Shown piece after piece: positions 55,947-64,000 of a stretch of 64,000 bases of DNA (position 1 is the first letter of the stretch; each line of letters begins with the position of its first letter). The notes under the pieces were generated by a model. That model had not been told where the DNA came from. It searched no databases and was given only the letters and a program-made list of their open reading frames with translations. The position numbers and the translations under genes were made by a program. Origin of the DNA: Actinoplanes flavus (lineage in GTDB: Bacteria > Actinomycetota > Actinomycetes > Mycobacteriales > Micromonosporaceae); contig NZ_JAGFNS010000003.1 in NCBI RefSeq assembly GCF_017592555.1, forward strand, positions 273,234-337,233, given 5' to 3'.

Positions 55947-57328
55947 GTGGGCTGAACCTCCTCGGGGCGCCGCAGCCAGTCGGCGACGTCCCATGTGCGG
56001 TACCGGGAACCCTTGACCAGCACGACGTCGTCGGCGTGCGGGTCCTGGCGCAGAATCTCGATCGCGGCGGCCTGGTCGGCGGCGAAGTGCCCCGTGCCCC
56101 GCCACCCGGCCACGCCGGTCGCGCCGTCCAGGATCGGACGGGCCTCGCCGGCCACCACGATCAACCGGTCCACGCCCAGCTCGGCGGCGAGCCGCCCCAC
56201 CTCGGCGTGTCCGGACACCTCGAACTCGCCGAGCTCGGCCATGTAGCCGAGCACGGCGGTGGTGCGCTTTCCGGAACCCATCGACGCCAGCGCCCGCAGC
56301 GCGGCCGAGGTCGACGAGGGGTTGGCGTTGTAGGAGTCGTCGATGACGACGATCCCGTCGGGACGGGTGAAGACGTCCATCCGGCGGCCGGACACGATGC
56401 CGACCTCGCCGAGCGCCGCGACCAGGTCGTCGAAGGCCATGCCGGCGGCCAGCGCCACGGCGCCCGCCGCGAGTGTGTTGGCCACCTGATGCTCCCCCGC
56501 CACCGAAAGCCGGACGTGCCCGGATCTCTGGCCGGAAACGAGAGTGTAGGAGGCCCGGCCCACCGCGTCCACGACGACATCAGTAGCGGTCAGATCACCC
56601 TTCGAACCGACCATGACGACTCGCGCCGACGTCCGCGCGGCCATGCCGGCCACCAGCGGATCGTCCGCGTTCAGGATCGCGGTCCCGGACTCCGGCAGTG
56701 CCTCGACCAGCTCACCCTTGGCCTGCGCGGTGCCCTCCACCGAACCGAACTCGCCGATGTGGGCGGCGCCCACGTTCAGCACCACACCGATCGACGGCTG
56801 GGCGATCTCGGTCAGATAGCGGAGGTGCCCGATCCCGCGGGCGCCCATCTCCAGCACCAGGAACCGGGTCTGGTCGGTCGCCTGCAACACCGTGTACGGA
56901 AAGCCGAGCTCGTTGTTGAGCGACCCGGCCGGCGCCACCGTCGGCCCGAGCCGGGACAGCAGCTGGCCGATGTAGTCCTTGGTGGTGGTCTTGCCGGACG
57001 ACCCGGTCAGGCCCACCACGGTCAGCTTGTCCAGCCGGGCGACCACCACCCGGGCGAGGGCGGCCAGGGCGGCCAGCGGGTCCTCGACCACGACCCCGGG
57101 CACGCCGGTGTCCCGGGAGCCCAGGACCGCGGCGGCGCCCCGCTCGATCGCGACGCCCGCGAAGTCGTGGCCGTCCACCTTCTCCCCGGCGAACGCCACG
57201 AACAGGCCACCCGGGCCGATCTTGCGGGAGTCGTACTCGACCGGGCCGGTCACGATCACCGACGGGTCGCCGCCGGCCACCCGGCCACCGGTGATCGAGG
57301 CGATCTCGCCGAGCGAGAGCGGAATCAT
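55943..57328 (-). CDS. murF: UDP-MurNAc-tripeptide D-Ala-D-Ala ligase
   Basis: Adds D-Ala-D-Ala to complete the pentapeptide. The 461-residue Mur ligase has [21 protein letters not shown] as the ATP loop, [10 protein letters not shown], and [15 protein letters not shown] in the C-domain. ATGA overlap with murE and GTGA overlap with mraY. Confidence 0.96.
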   Translation of the reverse strand: MIPLSLGEIASITGGRVAGGDPSVIVTGPVEYDSRKIGPGGLFVAFAGEKVDGHDFAGVAIERGAAAVLGSRDTGVPGVVVEDPLAALAALARVVVARLDKLTVVGLTGSSGKTTTKDYIGQLLSRLGPTVAPAGSLNNELGFPYTVLQATDQTRFLVLEMGARGIGHLRYLTEIAQPSIGVVLNVGAAHIGEFGSVEGTAQAKGELVEALPESGTAILNADDPLVAGMAARTSARVVMVGSKGDLTATDVVVDAVGRASYTLVSGQRSGHVRLSVAGEHQVANTLAAGAVALAAGMAFDDLVAALGEVGIVSGRRMDVFTRPDGIVVIDDSYNANPSSTSAALRALASMGSGKRTTAVLGYMAELGEFEVSGHAEVGRLAAELGVDRLIVVAGEARPILDGATGVAGWRGTGHFAADQAAAIEILRQDPHADDVVLVKGSRYRTWDVADWLRRPEEVQPT

Positions 57329-58830
57329 GCGTGCGCCTCCAGCGCCTGGGCGAGCTCGATCCGGTCGTCGAACGGCAGCACCTGACCGTTCACCTCCTGG
57401 CCCTGTTCGTTGCCCTTGCCGAGCACCGCGATCACGTCACCGGCGACGGCCTGCCGGACCGCCTCGTCGATCGCGGCCCGCCGTCCGGCCACCTCGATGA
57501 CCTTGGCGGCGGTGGACGCCTCCTCCGCGCCCGCGCGCACCGCGTGGCGTACGGATGCCGGGTCTTCGGTCCTGGGATTGTCATCGGTGATGATCACCAG
57601 GTCGGCGCCGTGCGCCGCGGCCGCGCCCATCAGCGGCCGCTTGCCCTTGTCCCGGTCGCCGCCGGCGCCGATCACGCAGATCAGCCGCCCACCGCGCGCC
57701 GTGGCCAGCTCGCGCAGCGCGGCCAGCGCCGCCACGATGGCGTTCGGCTTGTGGGCGTAGTCCACGACGCCGAGGACCTCACCGGGCGCCTCGACCTGCT
57801 CCAGACGGCCGGGCACGCCCCGGCAGGCCGCGATGCCCTCGCCCGCGACCGCCGGGTCGATCCCGACGGCGACCAGCAGGGCCAGCGCGAGCAGCGCGTT
57901 CGCCACGTTGTGCAGGCCGGGCAGCGCCACCCCGGTCGCGACGGTCAGGCCGTCCGGGCCGTGTGCCGTGAACCGCTGGCCGAACGCGGACGGCCGCACG
58001 TCGGAGGCCCACCAGGTGGCCGCGGTGTCCCCGGCCGCCGAGTAGGTGATCGTCCCCTCGCGGAACAGGCCCATCACGGCCGGGTCGTCGTGGTTGAGCA
58101 CCGCCACCGCGGACCGGCCGTCGAAGAGCCGCGCCTTGGCCGCGAAGTACTCCTCCGAGGTCGGGTGGAAGTCCAGGTGGTCCTGGCCGAAGTTGGTGTA
58201 CCCGGCGGCGGCGAACCGGATCCCGTCGGCCCGGCCCATCACCAGCGCGTGGCTGGAGACCTCCATGACCACGGCCTGGACGCCGTGCTCCAGGGAAGCG
58301 GCGAGCACCGCCTGCAGGTCGGTGGCCTCCGGGGTGGTGCGGACGCTCTTGACCACCAGGTCGCCGAGCCGGGTCTCCACCGTGCCGACCAGACCGGTCA
58401 CCAGCCCGGCGGCCCGCAGCCCGGACTCGACCAGGTACGACGTGGAGGTCTTCCCGGCCGTGCCGGTCACGCCGATCATGGTGAGCCGCCGGGACGGCTC
58501 CCCGTAGATCGCCGCCGACGCGGCGCCGAGCACCGCCCGCGGGTCGGCGGCGACGAGCGCGGGAAGCCCCGCGGCGAGCGCGGCGGGCAGACCGGCCGGG
58601 TCGGTCAGGACGGCCACCGCACCGGACCGGGCGGCGTCCGCGATGAACTCCGCGCCGTGCCGGTTGGCGCCGGGCAGGGCCGCGTAGAGATCACCAGGAC
58701 GCACCGCGCCGCTGCTGTGGGTGACGCCGGTGACCGGGACGTCACCGCCGGTCAGCTCTGCCGGTATCAGCTCCGCCAGCCGCCTCAACAGGCACGGCGT
58801 GACGGTCTCGGGACGTGGAATGCCGGACAC
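57325..58830 (-). CDS. murE: UDP-MurNAc-dipeptide--meso-diaminopimelate ligase
   Basis: Adds the third stem-peptide residue. The 501-residue protein has the ATP loop GVTGTAGKTSTSYL and YTNFGQDHLDFHPT. The specificity loop reads DNPRTEDP; the DNPR form is diagnostic for diaminopimelate rather than lysine, as expected for a DAP-type actinomycete wall. GTG start, 56 bases after ftsI. Confidence 0.95.
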   Translation of the reverse strand: MSGIPRPETVTPCLLRRLAELIPAELTGGDVPVTGVTHSSGAVRPGDLYAALPGANRHGAEFIADAARSGAVAVLTDPAGLPAALAAGLPALVAADPRAVLGAASAAIYGEPSRRLTMIGVTGTAGKTSTSYLVESGLRAAGLVTGLVGTVETRLGDLVVKSVRTTPEATDLQAVLAASLEHGVQAVVMEVSSHALVMGRADGIRFAAAGYTNFGQDHLDFHPTSEEYFAAKARLFDGRSAVAVLNHDDPAVMGLFREGTITYSAAGDTAATWWASDVRPSAFGQRFTAHGPDGLTVATGVALPGLHNVANALLALALLVAVGIDPAVAGEGIAACRGVPGRLEQVEAPGEVLGVVDYAHKPNAIVAALAALRELATARGGRLICVIGAGGDRDKGKRPLMGAAAAHGADLVIITDDNPRTEDPASVRHAVRAGAEEASTAAKVIEVAGRRAAIDEAVRQAVAGDVIAVLGKGNEQGQEVNGQVLPFDDRIELAQALEAHA

Positions 58831-58886
58831 GGCGTCAGACCCTACCCCGTACCCGGGGGCTTGCTGTCAACGCCATGCGACCCGCT

Positions 58887-61154
58887 TCACTCCTTGATCT
58901 TGAAGTTCGGCGCCTTGCTACCGGACGGTGGCACATGGTTATGAAGAAGGGTGTAATTCATCATCTCGCTGAACGCCGGGGCCGCCACGTCACCGCCGCC
59001 ACCCTCCCGTACGTCCATCGACACGCCGATCACGTACCGCGGGTTGTCGGCCGGCGCCATGCCGATGAAGGAACTGGCGTTGTGGCTGGTGTACTGGCCG
59101 TCGATGAGCATCTTGCCGGTGCCGGTCTTGCCCGCCACCCGGTAGCCCTGGACCGCGGCCGCGCCACCGGTGCCACCGTCGACGTCGACCACGGCCTCCA
59201 TGATCAGGCGCAGCTGGCGGGCCACGTCGGCGTCCAGCACCCGGTGCGTCTCCGGCGCGGCGGCCGGGGTCACCTCGCCGTCCTCGCCGGAGATGGTCGC
59301 CTTGATCAGGTGCGGCTGGATGTAGACACCGTCGTTCGCGATGGCCGCGAACCCGGCCGCCATCTGGATCAGGGTCGCCGAGACGCTGTGGCCGATCGGC
59401 ACGGAGCCGTACGAGGACCCGCTCCAGTCCTCCGGCTTGAGCAGCTCACCCTCGGCCTCGCCGGGCATCCCCTCGCCGGTGGCCCGGCCCAGCCCGAACT
59501 TCCGCTGGTACTCGTAGACCTTCTCCTTGCCGAGCCGGTCCGCGATCAGGATGGTGCCGACGTTCGACGAGTAGGCCATCAGCCCCGGCAGGGTCATCCG
59601 GGTGCCGGTCTTCTGCGGATGGGTGTCCTCGAACTTGGTGTCGCCCTTCTTGATCGCCGGACCGATCTCGATGAGCTCGTCCGCCTTGATCAGGCCCTCC
59701 TGGAGGGCGGCGCCGAAGATGAACGCCTTGTGGCTCGACCCCGGGTCGGTCACGATGCTGCTGGCCGCGTCGATCCGCTCGTCGGCGTCGTACTTCTCGG
59801 CGTCCGCGGCGTTGTAGGGCGGGTAGCTGGCCTGGGCCAGCACCTCGCCGGTCTGGATGTCCAGCACCACGGCGCTGCCCACCGTCGCGTTCTGCTTGCG
59901 GCCGGCCGTGTTGAGCACCCGCTGCACCTGGTACTGGAGGTCCTGGTCGATGGTGAGCTGCAACGAGCTGCCCGGCCGGGCCGGGGTCTCCTGCTGGAAT
60001 CCGCTCGGGATCGGCAGGTTCAGCTTCTTGCCGGTGCCGACCTCGAAGACCCGCTTGCCGTCGGTGCCGTGCAGCAGATCGTCGTAGCGCGCCTCCAGCC
60101 CCTCGAGGCCGTGGTGGTCGTCGCCGGTGAAGCCGATCAGGTTCGCCGCGAGGTCCCGGCCGGGCACGTCACGCCGCTCATCGGAGTGCGTGTAGATCCC
60201 CGGCAGGTCCAGCTCCTCGATCGCGTCGGCCACCGCGACCGGCACGCCACGGGCCAGGTAGCGGAACTTCAGCCACTTGCCGAGCACCTGCTTGCGGCCC
60301 ATGTCCTCGAGCAGCTCGGACTGCCGGATGCCGAGCAGCGGCGCCAGCTTGGCCGCGATGGCGGCCACGTTCTTCCGCAGTTCCTCGTTCTCCGGGTCGA
60401 CGTAGACGTAGCGCGCCTCCACGCTGTGCGCGAGCACGTGGCGGTCCCGGTCCAGGATGCTGCCGCGCGGCGCCGGCAGCGCCACCGTGCTGAGCCGGTT
60501 CTCCCGCAGCTTGAGCAGGCTCTCGGCCTCCTCCGGGGAGGTCGCCACCTGGAGCACCACGAGACGGACCCCGATGGTGACGAACAACGACAGCGCGAGC
60601 ACGGTGCCGAGCCGCAGCCGGCGGGTGCTGTTGGCGAGCTTCGGCGGCTCCGACGGGACCGGCTTCGGCCTGCTGGTCACGGTCCGTCGTGGTCCGGATC
60701 CCCCTTTTCCGGTACGGCCGGGCGTCTCGCGTCCACGCCGCTCCGGCTGGCGTTCCCGGGGTTTGCCGGCGCTCTTCTCGCGGGGTTTGTCGGCGGCCCG
60801 GGGCTTGTCGGCGGCCTTCTCGCGGGATTTGTCGGCGGCCTTCTCGCGGGGTGCCGGCGGCTGCTCGGCCGGGCGGCCGCGGCCACGGGTCCGCTGGCCG
60901 CTCTCGCCCCCGTCGAGCACCTGCAACGCCGGCCGGAACGGGTCGGCGTTGCGGCCCCCGGTACGTGGCACCCGCCCCCGCTCGGCCACGGTCCGGCCGC
61001 GCGGGGTGTACGCCCGCGCCTCCCCGATGCTGGAGAACCCGCGCCGGCCCTCCCGGGGGTCGTCGGGCTGCTCGTCGCCCGGCAGGTCACGTGACGAACC
61101 GCGCCGGGGCTGCTTGCCCCGGCGCGGTGCCTCGTCCTCGTTTCTCGGCGTCAT
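58887..61154 (-). CDS. ftsI: Septal transpeptidase FtsI (PBP3) with long N-terminal extension
   Basis: Cross-links septal peptidoglycan. The 755-residue class B PBP has one membrane helix (about 182-204), a pedestal domain, and a transpeptidase domain with SSHK (Ser473 nucleophile), SSN (529-531) and KTG (676-678). About 180 residues precede the membrane helix, more than in most FtsI proteins. This segment is basic and disordered, and contains a Lys/Arg/Glu repeat (REKAADK-type units, residues 103-134). The ATG has a GGGGAG site inside the ftsL stop region. Confidence 0.95.
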   Translation of the reverse strand: MTPRNEDEAPRRGKQPRRGSSRDLPGDEQPDDPREGRRGFSSIGEARAYTPRGRTVAERGRVPRTGGRNADPFRPALQVLDGGESGQRTRGRGRPAEQPPAPREKAADKSREKAADKPRAADKPREKSAGKPRERQPERRGRETPGRTGKGGSGPRRTVTSRPKPVPSEPPKLANSTRRLRLGTVLALSLFVTIGVRLVVLQVATSPEEAESLLKLRENRLSTVALPAPRGSILDRDRHVLAHSVEARYVYVDPENEELRKNVAAIAAKLAPLLGIRQSELLEDMGRKQVLGKWLKFRYLARGVPVAVADAIEELDLPGIYTHSDERRDVPGRDLAANLIGFTGDDHHGLEGLEARYDDLLHGTDGKRVFEVGTGKKLNLPIPSGFQQETPARPGSSLQLTIDQDLQYQVQRVLNTAGRKQNATVGSAVVLDIQTGEVLAQASYPPYNAADAEKYDADERIDAASSIVTDPGSSHKAFIFGAALQEGLIKADELIEIGPAIKKGDTKFEDTHPQKTGTRMTLPGLMAYSSNVGTILIADRLGKEKVYEYQRKFGLGRATGEGMPGEAEGELLKPEDWSGSSYGSVPIGHSVSATLIQMAAGFAAIANDGVYIQPHLIKATISGEDGEVTPAAAPETHRVLDADVARQLRLIMEAVVDVDGGTGGAAAVQGYRVAGKTGTGKMLIDGQYTSHNASSFIGMAPADNPRYVIGVSMDVREGGGGDVAAPAFSEMMNYTLLHNHVPPSGSKAPNFKIKE

Positions 61155-61160
61155 GCCGGC

Positions 61161-61805
61161 CTACTCCCCGGTCCCCGCGGACGGCGTGCCCGCCCGGCTC
61201 AGGTCGTCGGAGGCGGTCACCGGCCGGTCGCCCCGGCCCGGCACCGGCGTCCGGACGATGGTGCCCTCCGGCAGCCAGATCACCGCGGGCGCCTCGGCCG
61301 GCACCAGGCCGAGCCGCCGGGCCGCCGCGGCCAGGTTGCCCGGGCCGGACTTCTCGACCAACTGCCGGTCCAGCTCCTGCTGCTGCTTGTCGAGCGCGAC
61401 CTTCTCCTTGCGGAGCGCGTCGAGCCGGAAGGACCGCTCCACGGTCTTGGTGTTGATCAGCAGGATGCCGACCACACCGACCAGGACCACGGCGATCACG
61501 GTCGCCGCGAAGGTGGCCCGCGGCGCGCGGATCGGCAGCGGCGGCGCGACCCACAGCCGGGTGCGGCCCGTGATCGGCGGCGTGTCGCCGGTCACCTCGA
61601 TGTTCAGCGCGGTGGCTCCGTCGACCGACGCGGGCTCGGCCGCCTCCCGGCCCCGGATCCCTGACCGGCGCGTGTCGGAACGACCGGACCGGCGTGCCCC
61701 CCGCACACCGCTGCTTCCGGTCTCGGCATCGCGGCTCACCCCGGCTTTGTCGCGCGGCTGCGCCGATCGGCCCCCCGACCGCGGCGCGTCGGATCGCTCG
61801 CTCAT
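61161..61805 (-). CDS. ftsL: Cell-division protein FtsL
   Basis: A 214-residue bitopic protein: disordered basic N-terminus, one membrane helix (about 97-118), then a coiled coil (about 121-152: [21 protein letters not shown]) and the [16 protein letters not shown] segment typical of actinobacterial FtsL-like proteins. Sequence identity in this family is low, so the assignment rests on position between rsmH and ftsI and on topology. ATGA overlap with rsmH. Confidence 0.85.
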   Translation of the reverse strand: MSERSDAPRSGGRSAQPRDKAGVSRDAETGSSGVRGARRSGRSDTRRSGIRGREAAEPASVDGATALNIEVTGDTPPITGRTRLWVAPPLPIRAPRATFAATVIAVVLVGVVGILLINTKTVERSFRLDALRKEKVALDKQQQELDRQLVEKSGPGNLAAAARRLGLVPAEAPAVIWLPEGTIVRTPVPGRGDRPVTASDDLSRAGTPSAGTGE

Positions 61806-62884
61806 GCTCGTCCCTCCCCCTCTTCCTCGTTCGCCCCCGGGCGTAACCGCCCTCGTCCCCCGCGAGTTGTAGACATCCGGGGCCGTTCGCGGACCGCCCC
61901 GACTGCCTGGTTGTGCTTCCGGCTCTGCTCCTGCTCGTCGATCCGTTCCACGGCGCGCAGCTTCACCGAGGCCGCCCTCGGGTTCGCCGCCACCTCCGCC
62001 TCGCTGGGCGGCTCGGACCCACGGGTCAGCAGCCGCAGACTCGGACCGGTCCCGGGCAGCTCGACCGGAAGGTCGACCGGCCCGGTACTGCGCGACCTCG
62101 CGGTGAGTTCGCGCTTGACGATCCGGTCCTCCAACGATTGATAACTCATCACCACAAGACGCCCCTGGGGCGCCAACACGTCCAAGGCAGCAGGAACCGC
62201 TCGCTCGAGCACTTCCAGCTCGCCGTTCACCTCAATGCGTAGTGCCTGAAAAGTCCTTTTTGCCGGATTTCCACCCGTTCGCCGCGCGGCGGCCGGGATG
62301 GAGTCCTTCACCAGCTCGGCCAGACGAGCGGTCGACGTGATCCGGGCCTTCGCCCGCTCCCGCACGATCGACGACACGATCCGCGGCGCGAACTTCTCCT
62401 CGCCGTACTGCCGCAGGATGCGCACCAGCTCACCCGGCGCGTACTCGTTGACGATCTCCTCGGCGGTCACCCCGCGGGACTGGTCCATCCGCATGTCCAG
62501 TGGGGCGTCCTGCGCGTACGCGAACCCGCGGTCCGCCTCGTCCAGCTGCAACGAGGACACCCCGAGATCGAACAGTCCGCTGTGGATCGCCGGGATGTCC
62601 AGCTCCGCGAGAACCCGGGGCAGCTCGTCGTAGACGGCGTGCACCAGGCGCGCCCGGTCACCGAACCGGATCAGGCGGTGCCGTGCGTGCGCCAGCGCCT
62701 CGGTGTCCCGGTCCAGCCCGACCAGGACCACGTCCGGAAACCGCTCCAGGACCGCTTCGGCGTGCCCGCCCAGACCCAGCGTGAAATCGACGTGGACGGC
62801 ACCCGGCAACTCCAGAGCGGGAGCGAGCAGTTCAACGCAGCGCTCGAGCAGCACCGGCACGTGTGTGCCCCGCGGCTCCCCCAT
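61802..62884 (-). CDS. rsmH: 16S rRNA (cytosine-1402-N4)-methyltransferase
   Basis: SAM-dependent methylation of C1402 of 16S rRNA. The 360-residue protein has [13 protein letters not shown], the SAM motif [37 protein letters not shown] and [14 protein letters not shown]. The ATG at 62884 follows GGGGGCGAC; in-frame codons upstream are less likely. The C-terminal tail is basic. Confidence 0.96.
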   Translation of the reverse strand: MGEPRGTHVPVLLERCVELLAPALELPGAVHVDFTLGLGGHAEAVLERFPDVVLVGLDRDTEALAHARHRLIRFGDRARLVHAVYDELPRVLAELDIPAIHSGLFDLGVSSLQLDEADRGFAYAQDAPLDMRMDQSRGVTAEEIVNEYAPGELVRILRQYGEEKFAPRIVSSIVRERAKARITSTARLAELVKDSIPAAARRTGGNPAKRTFQALRIEVNGELEVLERAVPAALDVLAPQGRLVVMSYQSLEDRIVKRELTARSRSTGPVDLPVELPGTGPSLRLLTRGSEPPSEAEVAANPRAASVKLRAVERIDEQEQSRKHNQAVGAVRERPRMSTTRGGRGRLRPGANEEEGEGRA

Positions 62885-62991
62885 GTCGCCCCCCAATTGC
62901 CTTACCCGTCCGCGTCTCACCCGGTTGTTCAGTTACTGCCGTTCCGGCCCGGCCCGCCCTCCGTACCGCCAGATCCCCATCCGCTCTGTCC

Positions 62992-63261
62992 GTGCCGGCG
63001 AACCGGCTGGCGGACACACGCCTGGCGCCGGGGAAGAGGCGCCAGGAGCGGGAGCGGCTGGAGATCTCGCAGTACGGCGGCATCGAGGATTTGTTCACGA
63101 CGGACTCGCCGTCACCCGATCCGCTACTCACGGAAGGTCGTGAACAACCCTCGGACGATCCGGGCCGAACCAGCGGCCCACCGAGTGCCACGCCCTACAG
63201 TCCGCCGGGCAGCACCCCCTCCTCGATGCCGGCGAACTCTTCCTCGCTCGCCGAGAGGTAG
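62992..63261 (+). CDS. Possible small gene antisense to the mraZ-rsmH gap
   Basis: A doubtful plus-strand frame of 89 residues starting at GTG 62992. The first ~50 codons look protein-like ([15 protein letters not shown], then [13 protein letters not shown]) and have the high-GC third position of real genes here; the later part is Ser/Pro-rich and overlaps the end of mraZ. No ribosome site or family is recognised. If it is not coding, this 310-base gap holds only leader sequence for rsmH. Confidence 0.3.
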   Translation: MPANRLADTRLAPGKRRQERERLEISQYGGIEDLFTTDSPSPDPLLTEGREQPSDDPGRTSGPPSATPYSPPGSTPSSMPANSSSLAER

Positions 63262-63626
63262 TCGTCCCAGGACTGCTTGTCCCAGATCTCGACCCGGGTG
63301 CTCGCACCGATCACCACCAGGTCGCGACCAAGGCTGGCATACTCCCGCAAATGGGCAGGAATCGTGACTCTGCCTTGCTTGTCAGGCACCTCGTCGTGCG
63401 CGCTGGCGAAGAACACCCGGCTGTACGCCCGGGCCGCCTTGTTCGTCACCGGCGCCTCACGGAGTTGGCCGGCGATGCGCTGGAACTCCGGCATCGGGAA
63501 CACGTAAAGACAGCGCTCCTGCCCTTTCGTGATCACGACACCTCCCGCCAGCTCATCACGGAACTTCGCCGGGAGGATCAGCCGGCCCTTCTCGTCGAGG
63601 CGCGGAGTGTGCGTGCCGAGAAACAT
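63195..63626 (-). CDS. mraZ: Transcriptional regulator MraZ
   Basis: A 143-residue protein made of two AbrB-like half-domains: [25 protein letters not shown] at the N-terminus and [22 protein letters not shown] in the second half. MraZ binds direct repeats upstream of its own gene and represses dcw expression in the bacteria studied. The ATG has a GGGGTGGGGG run upstream. A matching four-unit repeat lies about 100 bases upstream. Confidence 0.95.
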   Translation of the reverse strand: MFLGTHTPRLDEKGRLILPAKFRDELAGGVVITKGQERCLYVFPMPEFQRIAGQLREAPVTNKAARAYSRVFFASAHDEVPDKQGRVTIPAHLREYASLGRDLVVIGASTRVEIWDKQSWDDYLSASEEEFAGIEEGVLPGGL

Positions 63627-63726
63627 CGGCCCCCACCCCTTTGCCGTGGCGCCCGCTCCTTCGCGGAGGGAGTGGACCGCCTGTCAACTCGGGCCGGCAG
63701 GTCCGGCTGCGCTCCTCCGCCCCTGC

Positions 63727-63760
63727 CACTGGGCCCCACTCTACTCCACTTCCCTCCACC
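63727..63760 (-). promoter_or_regulatory. MraZ box: four GTGG repeats at 10-bp spacing
   Basis: CCAC on the plus strand (GTGG on the coding strand) occurs at 63727, 63737, 63747 and 63757, exactly 10 bp apart, with variable bases between. Direct repeats with a 10-bp period upstream of mraZ are the known MraZ operator layout. Confidence 0.75.
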
Positions 63761-63821
63761 TGCAACCCGAAAGCGATCGCTCGCGAGGCCTTTTCGCGGA
63801 CGAAATCCCTGTTCACAGGCG

Positions 63822-63836
63822 GTGGAGCGGAGTGGA
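63822..63836 (+). promoter_or_regulatory. Second GTGGA pair, opposite orientation
   Basis: GTGGA at 63822-63826 and 63832-63836, 10 bp apart, on the plus strand. Probably an additional MraZ-type half box facing away from mraZ. Confidence 0.45.
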
Positions 63837-63874
63837 GGGCCAAGCGCATGATCAACCCGGTCCGGTTTCCGACA

Positions 63875-63909
63875 TCGGGCGCCGCGGGTACGAAAACACC
63901 CGCGCCCGA
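63875..63909. terminator. Hairpin in the mraZ upstream region
   Basis: Inner arms CGCGGGT (63883-63889) and ACCCGCG (63898-63904), plus outer TCGGGC (63875-63880) and GCCCGA (63904-63909), form an imperfect stem around an A-rich loop. It may end transcription from a gene beyond the right edge. Confidence 0.4.
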
Positions 63910-63925
63910 GGCGATCGGGACGGGT

Positions 63926-63940
63926 GCGTGGAGGAAAGTG
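63926..63940 (+). promoter_or_regulatory. Third GTGGA pair, opposite orientation
   Basis: GTGGA at 63926-63930 and 63936-63940, again 10 bp apart on the plus strand, with further GTGGGG words just downstream. Confidence 0.4.
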
Positions 63941-64000
63941 GAGACGCCTGTGGGGTGGGGCCCGGAACCGGGGCCACCCCCCCCCGCCGGGGCGTATATA

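Larger units (their letters stand above)
63627..64000. other. Regulatory region upstream of mraZ
   Basis: No gene was accepted. On the minus strand a TTGACA (63682-63687) lies between the MraZ box and mraZ, but its -10 is poor. The interval carries three clusters of GTGG-type repeats (listed), a hairpin at 63875-63909, and a C-run near the right edge. Confidence 0.5.

Noticed and set aside
63556..63855. Minus-strand frame upstream of mraZ
   Set aside because: It covers the MraZ repeats and overlaps the mraZ start; the composition is not protein-like.
63971..63992. C-run near the right edge as a phase-variable tract
   Set aside because: A single C-run in very GC-rich DNA outside any gene gives no basis for phase variation.

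Overview
The window is high-GC DNA from an actinomycete, most probably a member of the Micromonosporaceae such as Actinoplanes. That placement is an inference from gene content and protein flavour; no rRNA or other taxonomic marker is present. Genes are tightly packed, start often with GTG or TTG, and are commonly chained by 4-base ATGA/GTGA overlaps. No tRNA, rRNA, CRISPR array, insertion sequence or prophage was recognised.

Layout. (1) 1-9.7 kb: a GNAT enzyme, then a minus-strand block hisI-trpE-(Trp-operon membrane protein)-trpC-trpB-trpA-lgt-FAD monooxygenase. (2) 9.9-26.5 kb: an accessory stretch with a disordered protein, a DUF2470 protein and a ribosomal S4 gene divergent across two iron-box-like sites, a heterodimeric ABC exporter, two DsbD-like redox lipoproteins, a permease, a PfkB kinase, an acyl-CoA ligase, a small flavoprotein bracketed by inverted ~120-bp repeats, and a divergent YczR/YczE pair. 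(3) 26.5-33.9 kb: hisF with an EamA transporter, a LysR regulator, then hisD-hisC-hisB-(53-aa membrane protein)-hisH-(105-aa membrane protein)-hisA/priA. (4) 34-44.7 kb: a Lon-N-domain protein, dnaE, a ParA/MinD-like ATPase, an RluA-family pseudouridine synthase, lspA, a DksA/TraR-type zinc-finger protein and a DUF167 protein. (5) 44.7-63.6 kb: the division and cell-wall (dcw) cluster, read right to left: mraZ, rsmH, ftsL, ftsI, murE, murF, mraY, ftsW, murG, murC, ftsQ, ftsZ, yggS, sepF, yggT, divIVA.

How the genes work together. The his and trp blocks supply histidine and tryptophan enzymes. No trpF is seen, and the hisA gene has the residues expected of the dual-function PriA. The dcw cluster makes lipid II (murE, murF, mraY, murG, murC), the septal synthase pair FtsW/FtsI with FtsL and FtsQ, the Z-ring (FtsZ, SepF) and the polar organiser DivIVA. 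Compared with the Streptomyces coelicolor order, murD, the pgeF/yfiH-type gene and ileS are absent from their usual places. Regulatory DNA that can be read directly includes a four-unit 10-bp-phased repeat upstream of mraZ (MraZ box), tandem iron boxes, a LysR palindrome over its own start codon, an ATTGGCA direct repeat between yczR and yczE, and a strong ftsZ promoter.
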